Part shown: piece by piece, positions 35,489 through 41,854 of the stretch
Numbering within the stretch: position 1 is the first letter of the stretch
Layout of the letters: every line of letters begins with the position of its first letter
DNA from: Paralcaligenes ureilyticus
Lineage (GTDB): Bacteria; Pseudomonadota; Gammaproteobacteria; Burkholderiales; Burkholderiaceae_B
Reading direction: 5' to 3'
Assembly (NCBI RefSeq): GCF_004346225.1
Contig: NZ_SMAJ01000003.1
Span: 62,001-126,000, forward strand
Length of the DNA: 64,000 nt
The notes under the pieces: model-generated
Database searches by the model: none
Seen by the model: only the letters and a program-made list of their open reading frames with translations
What the model was told of the DNA's origin: nothing
Program-made: the position numbers and the translations under genes

Positions 35489-36061
35489 ATGACAAAAAAA
35501 ATTCATAACCTGCATTTCCAGAGCGAAGAGAAGCGCAAACCGCTATCTCTCGCTGCGGCGCTTCGAAATGATGGAAGCCTGGGCGACCTCCTGGAAGAAT
35601 ACGCAGAGGAAGATCAAGTCAAGCTGCTGTTGCTTTGTCAGCACTACGGTATCAAAGCTGGCACTGCCATGTTCTACGAATTATCGCTCGCGTTAGCGCG
35701 TGAGATTTACCCGGAACCCAAGAAGCGCGGGCGCAAATCGAAATGGACGTACTTAAATAAGGGGGCTCTGGTAGTTGAGGTTGAACGCCTTGTAAAACCC
35801 GATGACTCGTTACATGGGGTGGAATGGGCTTGCGGTGTGCTTGCTAAGCGCGATCCTTGGGCGTCGTTTCTTGAAGCGAAGGAGAGCGACGGCTTCGCGA
35901 CTGACCCGGCGGAAGCTCTGCGGCAAGTCTACTTCAAGTTTCGCCGCGACAGGTGGGCGACTGTTTCTCGCAGTGCCTTTAAACAGTGTGAGCATACGGA
36001 CGCGATGCCCGTATGGGACAAATGGGTTTGCGACTTCGTGAGAAAACCGCATCCGAAATAA
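35489..36061 (+). CDS. Hypothetical protein
   Basis: The 190-residue protein starts at ATG 35489 after a GAAGG ribosome site. A basic stretch PEPKKRGRKSKW near residue 75 resembles an AT-hook-like or nuclear-type basic patch and suggests nucleic-acid binding. The rest (DSLHGVEWACGVLAKRDPWA, FRRDRWATVSRSAF) is unfamiliar. It lies 99 bp after the trio and before the AlpA-like gene. I do not assign a function. Confidence 0.55.
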   Translation: MTKKIHNLHFQSEEKRKPLSLAAALRNDGSLGDLLEEYAEEDQVKLLLLCQHYGIKAGTAMFYELSLALAREIYPEPKKRGRKSKWTYLNKGALVVEVERLVKPDDSLHGVEWACGVLAKRDPWASFLEAKESDGFATDPAEALRQVYFKFRRDRWATVSRSAFKQCEHTDAMPVWDKWVCDFVRKPHPK

Positions 36062-36156
36062 ATCACGGGTAATTTGTAGGTAGCAGCGTGAATTATTTTG
36101 TGAAAGATTTTCTCACGCCCAAGGTACGTTCATGTTCACTCACATGAAGGTACAAC

Positions 36157-36378
36157 ATGCCTCACCAAACCACACAAAACGATGATCGGTTGGTTACCGA
36201 CCGAGAAGTAGCGCAACTTCTTAGCGCATCGCGTAGCTGGCCTTGGAAGCTCAGCAGCGAAGGCAAATTTCCCCAGCCCATACGTTTGTCGTCACGGTGC
36301 ACCCGCTGGCGTCTATCAGACGTTCGCATTTGGATGGCTGACCCTCAAGCTTGGCAACGCGCTCATGGAGGGGAATAA
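36157..36378 (+). CDS. AlpA-family DNA-binding protein (excisionase-like)
   Basis: The 73-residue protein has the AlpA/MerR-type winged-helix pattern: LVTDREVAQLLSASRSWPWK, then EGKFPQPIRLSSRCTRWRLS and DVRIWMADP. AlpA proteins of P4-type elements act as excision factors or activators of the integrase gene. It starts at ATG 36157 (GAAGG ribosome site) and lies immediately before the Rha-like gene, with 2 bp between stop and start. Confidence 0.82.
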   Translation: MPHQTTQNDDRLVTDREVAQLLSASRSWPWKLSSEGKFPQPIRLSSRCTRWRLSDVRIWMADPQAWQRAHGGE

Positions 36379-36380
36379 CC

Positions 36381-37064
36381 ATGCAAAAGAAAAACCCCAC
36401 CAACATCGTCAGCAGGGCCGGTATTCGTTTGAGCGCGAATGGTTCACAGTCTATCACCTTGGCCGGAAATAGCGAGCCTCGCGTTGATAGCCGGCTAATA
36501 GCTCAGCATCTCGGCTTACAGCATAAAAGCGTATTCAACCTGGTACGCGATTATGCTGCGGATTTTCGGGAGTTCGACCAACTGAGATTTGAAAACTCAC
36601 TTGGTAAACGCCAGCAAGGGGGCGGCAATCCAGAACGCTACGCCTTACTGACGGAAGATCAAGCCTACCTGCTCTTGAGCTACAGCCGCAATACCAAGCG
36701 AGTGCGCGAGTTGAAGGTGAATCTCGTCAAAGCCTTCCGTGAAGCCCGCCAAGGCATCGATATTACCCAAACCGAGTACCTGCCCACCTACAAGGCGCTG
36801 CATGATGGCTTTCATGAGTTGGCCGCCCATTCCAGCAATGAGCGCCTGGTGCATATCAACGTCAATAAGCTGATCAATAAGACAGTCGGCATCGGCCCGG
36901 GCGAACGGCAGCATTTGCCGGTACCGCATAAATCCCTTCTGGTGGCGGCGCAGTTCATGGCGGCCAGGGCGATAAATGGCGCATCCGACCATCGAGACGG
37001 TTACGCCCGCGCTAAGCAGGCTTTAGCCACGCTTCAAGTGCCTGCCCTGGGGAGTGCACTATGA
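36381..37064 (+). CDS. Rha-family phage regulatory protein
   Basis: The 227-residue protein starts at ATG 36381 (MQKKNPTNIVSRAGIRLSAN). The segment RVDSRLIAQHLGLQHKSVFN, followed by LVRDY and GGNPERYALLTEDQAYLLLS, is the pRha domain. The C-terminal half (YLPTYKALHDGFHELAAHSS) resembles a domain often attached to Rha proteins. Rha affects lysogenic development in phage phi-80-like contexts, but the mechanism is not settled. The stop overlaps the next start (ATGA). Confidence 0.8.
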   Translation: MQKKNPTNIVSRAGIRLSANGSQSITLAGNSEPRVDSRLIAQHLGLQHKSVFNLVRDYAADFREFDQLRFENSLGKRQQGGGNPERYALLTEDQAYLLLSYSRNTKRVRELKVNLVKAFREARQGIDITQTEYLPTYKALHDGFHELAAHSSNERLVHINVNKLINKTVGIGPGERQHLPVPHKSLLVAAQFMAARAINGASDHRDGYARAKQALATLQVPALGSAL

Positions 37065-37318
37065 CGATCAATTCTCGTTCCACTAGCGCCGGCAGCCAGC
37101 GTGCCCGGATACTGGAAGCGCTGGCGCTGCGCCCCCATACCTCGTATGAACTTCGCCGCTTGGGCTGCTATCAATGTCCGACCCGCGTTTTGGAGCTGCG
37201 GCGGATGGGGTACGACATCCAAACCCAACGGGTAAGCATTTGGGATACGGAAGGATATCGCCATCACGGCATCGCGTTGTACTCGTTGGCAGAAGCGCAT
37301 GGCCAACGGACGCAGTAA
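37061..37318 (+). CDS. Small winged-helix protein
   Basis: The 85-residue protein has a compact winged-helix pattern: SQRARILEALALRPHTSYEL, RRLGCYQCPTRVLELRRMG, then YDIQTQRVSIWD as the wing. It resembles HTH_39-type domains common in phages and plasmids. It overlaps the Rha-like gene (4 bp) and the following replication-like gene (20 bp), pointing to coupled expression of a DNA-binding module. Confidence 0.65.
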   Translation: MTINSRSTSAGSQRARILEALALRPHTSYELRRLGCYQCPTRVLELRRMGYDIQTQRVSIWDTEGYRHHGIALYSLAEAHGQRTQ

Positions 37319-37889
37319 GCGCGACTCAGGGCGCGATGCGGGCGGCTTTTCGGCCATCCCCTGGGCTGTGCTCGATAGTCCCGCTTACACCCGTTTAAGC
37401 CATCCAGCCAAGGCGTTGCTGATGGAATTTGCCCGGCAGTTCGTCCGAGATAACAACGGGCGGCTACTCGCCTCCCGCGTGTATTTGGCTACACGGGGCT
37501 GGAAAAGCGCCGACATGATTACCAAGGCAAAGCGTGAACTGATCGAGGCGGGATTCATTTTCGAGACGGTGAAAGGCCATCGGCCCAACAAAGCCAGTTG
37601 GTACGCCGTGACGTGGCAAGCCCTCGACAGGATCCAGGGTTATGACCCGGGGGCGTCTGGTGCGTTTGAACGTGGCGCATACCGAAAAGGCATTCCCCTT
37701 AAAAACGCATCCCTTATCCCGCCACACGGTACAGAGAGGGCTCCTATAGTACCGCCACACGGTATAGAGAGTCGGCCCACTGTACCGTGTGGCGGTACTA
37801 TCCGGCCCGTTTTAGGCGCTTCCTCTGTACCGCCACACGGACACCATCTAGATAAGCCATCTATACACGCAATTCAAACCACACATTAA
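37299..37889 (+). CDS. Putative replication-initiator-like winged-helix protein
   Basis: The 196-residue protein begins GGFSAIPWAVLDSPAYTRLS after a basic start. The segment HPAKALLMEFARQFVRDNNG followed by GRLLASRVYLATRGWKSADM looks like a winged helix. The C-terminal third is low-complexity, with repeated PPHG units. The DNA encoding that part carries four copies of a 15-bp motif (listed separately), so this gene may contain the element's replication origin, as the lambda O gene does. The role as initiator is inferred from the iterons and from similarity to replication-associated genes of Burkholderiales islands. No enzymatic motif is seen. Confidence 0.6.
   Translation: MANGRSKRDSGRDAGGFSAIPWAVLDSPAYTRLSHPAKALLMEFARQFVRDNNGRLLASRVYLATRGWKSADMITKAKRELIEAGFIFETVKGHRPNKASWYAVTWQALDRIQGYDPGASGAFERGAYRKGIPLKNASLIPPHGTERAPIVPPHGIESRPTVPCGGTIRPVLGASSVPPHGHHLDKPSIHAIQTTH
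37717..37841. repeat. Four iteron-like sites inside the replication-like gene
   Basis: TACCGCCACACGGTA occurs at 37750-37764 exactly, at 37717-37731 with one mismatch, inverted at 37783-37797 (TACCGTGTGGCGGTA), and at 37828-37841 truncated by one base. The first three start 33 bp apart (about three helical turns) and the fourth 45 bp later. The motif is itself an interrupted palindrome (TACCG/CGGTA). The inverted copy keeps the DNA motif while changing the encoded peptide from PPHG to PCGG. Confidence 0.75.
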
Positions 37890-37902
37890 AGGACAACCGA
37901 AT

Positions 37903-38340
37903 ATGAAAGACAGCTTCTCAGACCTGAAAATCGAGCTGATAGAGGATGGCATCGGCGACGGCCTCATCGTGTTAGAACAAGACAGCAGCGACAACATTGG
38001 CAGCATAACTATCCACCCCGTCCACCTTCGCTATATGGCGGAAAAGTTCGGACTGGTTCAAACGAGCGATCCGCAGGCCCAAAAGACCATCGCCACCTTG
38101 ACGCGGCGCCTGTGCCTGCTGCGCGACCGTATCGACCATCTGGCCGACTGGCTGGCGACATATTCAGACTCCAGGCACGCCGACCTGACCTATGAACAGA
38201 CCTACGCCTGGGCGACGGCGGAAATGGCCGACGAATTTTGCGAGGATTTCCCGGAACAGGGGACTGAGGCATCGGGCAAGCCTTCTCCTGCCGCTATTGC
38301 TGGTCAGAGGCAATTGGCGATTAATGCGGATGCGAAATGA
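37903..38340 (+). CDS. Hypothetical phage-type protein
   Basis: The 145-residue acidic protein starts at ATG 37903 after AGGAC. Visible features: a beta-rich N-terminus (IELIEDGIGDGLIVLEQD), HPVHLRYMAEKFGLV, and a helical segment TLTRRLCLLRDRIDHLADWL. I do not recognise the family; similar unnamed proteins follow replication genes in prophage-like islands. The stop overlaps the next start (ATGA). Confidence 0.55.
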   Translation: MKDSFSDLKIELIEDGIGDGLIVLEQDSSDNIGSITIHPVHLRYMAEKFGLVQTSDPQAQKTIATLTRRLCLLRDRIDHLADWLATYSDSRHADLTYEQTYAWATAEMADEFCEDFPEQGTEASGKPSPAAIAGQRQLAINADAK

Positions 38341-38666
38341 CGAATAGCCCCTACGAAGTGCCGAACAGTCCTTACGAGGGTCTTGTGAAAAATGCTTATC
38401 TGTGGATTCTTTGTGGCGAGGATGCATTTGGCAAAGACATCCCGATCCGCACCGGGTTTGTGACGGCTGGGGCCAGCGTGGCTAGCGTTTGGTTAATGGA
38501 TGGCAAATTGGATGATCGGGAGGAATTAATCGTAGAGAGCTTTAACTCGTTATTACTCCATTTTGGCGATATCTACGACGAAGCTCGAGCACGTGAGTTG
38601 TTCGAGCTCGGTTTTAATTTGATTGTTGCGTATGAGCTTCCAGGCCCGAGCGTACCAATTCATTGA
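38337..38666 (+). CDS. Hypothetical protein
   Basis: The 109-residue soluble acidic protein of unknown function starts at ATG 38337, inside the previous stop codon. The sequence (VTAGASVASVWLMDGKLDDR, HFGDIYDEARARELFELGFN) is helical and without motif. It is followed by a 50-bp gap before the truncated SSB-like frame. Confidence 0.5.
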   Translation: MTNSPYEVPNSPYEGLVKNAYLWILCGEDAFGKDIPIRTGFVTAGASVASVWLMDGKLDDREELIVESFNSLLLHFGDIYDEARARELFELGFNLIVAYELPGPSVPIH

Positions 38667-38717
38667 CGTACGTGTCGTGACTTCGCAGGCATATATAGTT
38701 AAACAAGAGGATATTGC

Positions 38718-38849
38718 ATGATGGATGCATTGATAGCGGGCAAGTATTACAGAGCGCCTAAGCAGGGTATTGGCAAGACGGAGAATGCCTGCACCATGGC
38801 CGCAGTGAAACTCACATCAAACACGAATGCCAAACCGCGGGAGGTAATG
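38718..38849 (+). pseudogene. N-terminal remnant of an SSB-like (OB-fold) protein, in frame with the next gene
   Basis: The first 44 codons (MMDALIAGKYYRAPKQGIGK, then TENACTMAAVKLT) resemble the start of phage-type single-strand-binding proteins of the form M-x-DALI-x-GK plus a basic loop. The OB-fold does not continue. Instead the frame runs straight into the next conserved gene, which has its own ribosome site. A good AGAGG site lies before 38718, so a fused product is possible. I read it as the scar of a deletion within an ssb gene. Confidence 0.45.
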
Positions 38850-39500
38850 ATGGCAACTAAAAAGCCCAAAGCAAACATAACCATTAAAGATGATGGTACG
38901 CCCCGTGCTCGGCAAACGGCAAATATTCTATACATCGCTGAATATGCCAGCGCCATAGCCGCCGAACCTTTCACGCGGGGGATTCTTCCGGATGTTCCAA
39001 TTAACGAAATGGCGTTTCAGGTTAGAGACAGCATCAATAAAGTACAGGCTGGTGACATGTCCAGCATGGAGGCCATGCTTGTAGGGCAGGCGCATGCTTT
39101 ACAACAGGTATTTATGAATCTCATGCAACGTTCAGGCAAACAGGAACAGTTGAAACAACTCCAGACGTACATGACGATGGGGCTCAAAGCCCAAGCGCAA
39201 TGCCGTGCCACCATTCAGGCCTTGACCGAGTTGAAGTACCCGCACCAGGTGGTGATTACCAAGCAGGCCAATATTTCGAACGGGCATCAGCAGGTCAATA
39301 ATGGCGTTGGGCAAAATGCCGCTTCCGCCCCCACGCCCGCAGCAGAAAACGTTATAGAGCAAAACGAACTTTTGGAGCACGGCCATGCAAACACCATACC
39401 GCAACGGCTGGACACCCGAGCGCCGCAAGCGGCAAGCCGAGAAGATCCGGCAATGGCAACCCTGGACACGCTCCACGGGAGCCAAGACGCCGGAAGGTAA
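38850..39500 (+). CDS. Conserved mobile-element protein of unknown function
   Basis: The frame from 38850 (MATKKPKANITIKDDGTPRA) gives about 216 residues; a GGGAGG site lies 5 bp upstream. Starting at 38718 would give 260 residues. The core RQTANILYIAEYASAIAAEP and QAHALQQVFMNLMQRSGKQE, then LKAQAQCRATIQALTELKYP, is alpha-helical and is a type I associate with phages and integrative elements, without known function. The C-terminus is low-complexity and overlaps the next gene by 116 bp in another frame. Confidence 0.6.
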   Translation: MATKKPKANITIKDDGTPRARQTANILYIAEYASAIAAEPFTRGILPDVPINEMAFQVRDSINKVQAGDMSSMEAMLVGQAHALQQVFMNLMQRSGKQEQLKQLQTYMTMGLKAQAQCRATIQALTELKYPHQVVITKQANISNGHQQVNNGVGQNAASAPTPAAENVIEQNELLEHGHANTIPQRLDTRAPQAASREDPAMATLDTLHGSQDAGR

Positions 39501-39615
39501 GGCTGCGTCATCTCGCAACGCGTACAAAGGGGGCGCGTGGCGAGAGCTGCGCCAGGCTGTCAAGGACTTGAACGCCGCCATGAGAGAACAGGCCGCGCTA
39601 CTCGATAGGCTTTGA
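39385..39615 (+). CDS. Small conserved basic protein overlapping the previous gene
   Basis: The 76-residue Arg/Lys-rich protein starts at ATG 39385 (MQTPYRNGWTPERRKRQAEK). The motif WTPERRKRQAEKIRQWQPW followed by STGAKTPEGKAASSRNAYKG recurs, in my recollection, in small genes of phages and islands in this position. It is encoded in the +1 frame relative to the upstream gene, and the two overlap by 116 bp. It may bind nucleic acid. The function is unknown. Confidence 0.6.
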   Translation: MQTPYRNGWTPERRKRQAEKIRQWQPWTRSTGAKTPEGKAASSRNAYKGGAWRELRQAVKDLNAAMREQAALLDRL

Positions 39616-39936
39616 TGTGGTGGCGGCGTTTCTGTGACTCCGCGTGACGTTGCGTGACACAGAAAACCTGACAAAACCTGAGATTTCCGCTACAGATGTC
39701 GCCGGCATGCAAGGTTGAGACAATGCGCAGACGGCAGGAAATCCAACTTTCACGTAGGCCGCCGAGCAAAAGTGCAATGTTGCATCATTGTCCACGGTTT
39801 AATGTACCTATTCGGCACTAGTAGATGGCGATTTCGGTACAGGGCGTACCAATATGGTACTAGGGCTGTTTTGGTACACCTGTACCGATTCGGTACTAGA
39901 AGTCAGAACGACCTTGGTTGTTTTAATCGATGCAAT
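39616..39936. other. Non-coding gap with palindrome array
   Basis: This stretch has no credible gene. Its first half contains GTGAC repeats (GCGTGACGTTGCGTGACAC). Its second half contains the GGTAC palindromes described separately. It separates the replication-type genes from the Arc-like regulators and the virion cassette and is the likely joint where other phage genes would lie. Confidence 0.6.
39810..39900. repeat. Array of GGTAC-containing palindromes
   Basis: Three perfect palindromes occur in 61 bp: GGTAC-AGGGC-GTACC (39836-39850), GGTACACCTGTACC (39873-39886) and GTACCG-ATT-CGGTAC (39882-39896). Half-copies of the form CGGCACTAG and TGGTACTAG lie between them, at 16-22 bp spacing. The 18 bases CTGTTTTGGTACACCTGT (39866-39883) recur exactly at 47355-47372 with a matching palindrome. 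It is probably a binding array for an element-encoded protein. Confidence 0.65.
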
Positions 39937-40200
39937 TTATTTTTGTTTGCTCTGTTTGGTTAAAAGCTCTATGGACGCCTGTATGTTTTCCACTGTTTTT
40001 TGCAGGTGATTATGTTTGGCTAACAGGCTATCTATCACCTTTTTTTGTGATTCCCTTTCCCCATCCAAGCTGACATCAAGGCGAGCGATTATCTCGGCGT
40101 TCATAGACTTGCCCGTTTGCTCCGATGATTTGAGCAAACGGGCGTGCAGATCGCGCGGAAGTCGCAGGGCGGTTTTGATGTAATCGTCTTGAATAGCCAT
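39937..40200 (-). CDS. Arc-family ribbon-helix-helix repressor
   Basis: The 87-residue protein has an N-terminal ribbon-helix-helix: DDYIKTALRLPRDLHARLLK, then SSEQTGKSMNAEIIARLDVS, the typical Arc/Mnt arrangement in which the beta strand (IKTALRLP) contacts DNA. The C-terminal 40 residues (VIDSLLAKHNHLQKTVENIQ) look like a coiled coil. It is transcribed divergently from a second Arc-like gene across about 110 bp that hold two palindromic operators. It resembles the arc/mnt immunity switch of phage P22 in layout. Confidence 0.82.
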   Translation of the reverse strand: MAIQDDYIKTALRLPRDLHARLLKSSEQTGKSMNAEIIARLDVSLDGERESQKKVIDSLLAKHNHLQKTVENIQASIELLTKQSKQK

Positions 40201-40237
40201 GAATCGGATTGTATGGGCGAATTAGCCACACTTTCAT

Positions 40238-40295
40238 AATGCCTTCAAATTGAAAGCAATATATAATAAACATATGCCTTCAATTTAAAGGCAAT
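40238..40295. promoter_or_regulatory. Two operator-like palindromes between the Arc-like genes
   Basis: TGCCTTCAAATTGAAAGCA (about 40240-40258) and TGCCTTCAATTTAAAGGCA (about 40275-40293) are related inverted repeats, with starts 35 bp apart. They flank an AT-rich TATAATAAA stretch that can serve as a -10. They are probably bound by one or both Arc-like repressors to control the two divergent promoters. Confidence 0.72.
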
Positions 40296-40312
40296 TTGTA
40301 GAGGTGTTAAGC

Positions 40313-40501
40313 GTGGATAAGGAAGTCAAAACGATGGCTCGTATGCCGCGGGATATTCATGAATGGTTTCGGCATTACGCCAAAATGAATAACCGCTCGA
40401 TGAATCGGCAGCTAATTACGATCCTTCAGGATGTTATGGCGGCACAGCAACCTTGCTCACAAGCTGCGCGAGTTTTTGGTGATCGCCAGGCCCAACGTTA
40501 A
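40313..40501 (+). CDS. Second small Arc-family ribbon-helix-helix protein
   Basis: The 62-residue protein reads VDKEVKTMARMPRDIHEWFR at its start, then HYAKMNNRSMNRQLITILQD, a minimal Arc-type ribbon-helix-helix. GTG 40313 has an AGAGG site 8 bp upstream. ATG 40334 is a possible alternative, and a GTG at 40304 lies too close to the ribosome site. It precedes the virion-protein genes by 30 bp and may be the first gene of that transcript. Confidence 0.75.
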   Translation: MDKEVKTMARMPRDIHEWFRHYAKMNNRSMNRQLITILQDVMAAQQPCSQAARVFGDRQAQR

Positions 40502-40531
40502 CGAAGTGTATCGAGTTTTAAGGAAAGAACT

Positions 40532-41509
40532 ATGGCCGGCGGAAACGATAGCCCCAGCACAATAACGCAAACGACAAAGAGCGAGCCCAACCCGGCTGTA
40601 CAAGGGTTTCTCGATCCGTACATGGGTCAAGCCTTGTCGGTGGCGATGACGCCCTACCAAGCCTACTCAGGCCAGCAAATAGCCGGGTTTAACCCGACGC
40701 AGCAGGCTGGCTTTGATATGACGACGCAAAATGCCAATCAGGGACAGACGGCCGTCAATGGAGCGCAATCGGCACTTTCGAGGATACTGAGCGGCAATGG
40801 CTACACGCCAGGCACTAATCCGATGATGGGCATGAATAACCCGTACCTTCAACAGTCGATTGATGCGGCCTCGGGTGATGTGACGCGCAACTACAACAAC
40901 ACGGTGGCTCCGACGACCGACGCCACTTTTGCACGGGCCGGAGCTTTTGGCGGCTCGGCGTGGCAAAACGCGCAGTCGAACAACCAACATCAACTCACGA
41001 CTGATCTGGGCAATATCTCCAACAATGCGCGCATGGCCGATTACACCAATCAGCAGCAGTTGCAGGAAGCCAATCTGAATCGACAAACCCAAGCCGCGCA
41101 AACGGGCGTTCAACAACGACTGGCGGCGGCGGGGATGATTCCAGGGCTTAATCAGGCGGGCTATGCGAACGCCAGCGCGCTCTTGGGTATCGGCGCCACG
41201 CAACAGCAGCAACAGCAAAACGAATTGACGCAGGCCTATCAGAATTGGCTGGCGCAGAAACAAGCCCCCTATCAGAGCCTCTCGACCATGCAAAACGCGA
41301 TTGGCTCGATTATGGGCGCGGGCGGGACGAACACCGCTACTGCGCCTAATCCGAATCAATCGAATCCGCTGGCAACGGGCCTGGGTATGGCATCGAGTGC
41401 GGCAGGGTTGCTTGGAAATCTTGGGAGCCTTGGGGGATTAGCAGGCGATGGTCTTGGGTTAAGTGGCATTGGCATAGTGCCAGCATCCTTAATGGCTGGC
41501 ATCTTGTAA
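40532..41509 (+). CDS. Putative internal virion / DNA-ejection protein
   Basis: The 325-residue protein is rich in Gln, Asn, Ala and Gly, and starts MAGGNDSPSTITQTTKSEPN, then PAVQGFLDPYMGQALSVA. This style of N-terminus, with FNPTQQAGFDMTTQNANQGQ and a helical Gln-rich middle, is typical of podovirus proteins encoded between the tail and the lytic-transglycosylase ejection protein. The last about 60 residues are Gly/Ala/Leu-rich, amphipathic and possibly membrane-active. The function is inferred from the order of the following genes; no catalytic motif is visible. Confidence 0.6.
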   Translation: MAGGNDSPSTITQTTKSEPNPAVQGFLDPYMGQALSVAMTPYQAYSGQQIAGFNPTQQAGFDMTTQNANQGQTAVNGAQSALSRILSGNGYTPGTNPMMGMNNPYLQQSIDAASGDVTRNYNNTVAPTTDATFARAGAFGGSAWQNAQSNNQHQLTTDLGNISNNARMADYTNQQQLQEANLNRQTQAAQTGVQQRLAAAGMIPGLNQAGYANASALLGIGATQQQQQQNELTQAYQNWLAQKQAPYQSLSTMQNAIGSIMGAGGTNTATAPNPNQSNPLATGLGMASSAAGLLGNLGSLGGLAGDGLGLSGIGIVPASLMAGIL

Positions 41510-41518
41510 GGAATCATC

Positions 41519-41815
41519 ATGAACGGGCTTTTAAATTACTCCCCTTACCAAGCCCAATCTTTCGGTCAGGCCCCCATAAGTTCCAATCTAGGATTCAGCT
41601 CATTTGGTGCAAGGCAGCCTGCCGCCCAGGCTCCTCTGAGCAATTATGCGCAGCTCTATCAGAACTGGGTCAATTCAAAGCTTGCGCCATACCAACAACA
41701 GTACGGGCAGCCACAACAAGCGCAGCCCGATCCGATGCAGCAGCTTCAACAGCAAATCTTGCAGATGCAGCAACAAATGCAGCTGCAAAACCCGCCTGAG
41801 CGGCAAACAAACTAG
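41519..41815 (+). CDS. Small Gln-rich virion-type protein
   Basis: The 98-residue protein starts at ATG 41519, 9 bp after the previous stop. It is dominated by Gln (QQLQQQILQMQQQMQLQNPP near the C-terminus), preceded by a Tyr-rich repeat-like region (YSPYQAQSFGQAP, NYAQLYQNWVNSKLAPYQQQ). The motif QNWxxxKxAPYQ recurs in the preceding protein (QNWLAQKQAPYQ), suggesting a common structural role. The function is unknown. Confidence 0.55.
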   Translation: MNGLLNYSPYQAQSFGQAPISSNLGFSSFGARQPAAQAPLSNYAQLYQNWVNSKLAPYQQQYGQPQQAQPDPMQQLQQQILQMQQQMQLQNPPERQTN

Positions 41816-41854
41816 GGACGATCATGGACTTCTCGCAATTATTTGGAGCACAAA

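Noticed and set aside
37717-37841. CRISPR array
   Set aside because: Only four short copies, one inverted, with uneven spacing inside a coding region; no spacers of constant length and no cas genes.
39810-39900. CRISPR-like repeats
   Set aside because: The repeats are short palindromes with irregular 16-22 bp spacing and no constant direct repeat.
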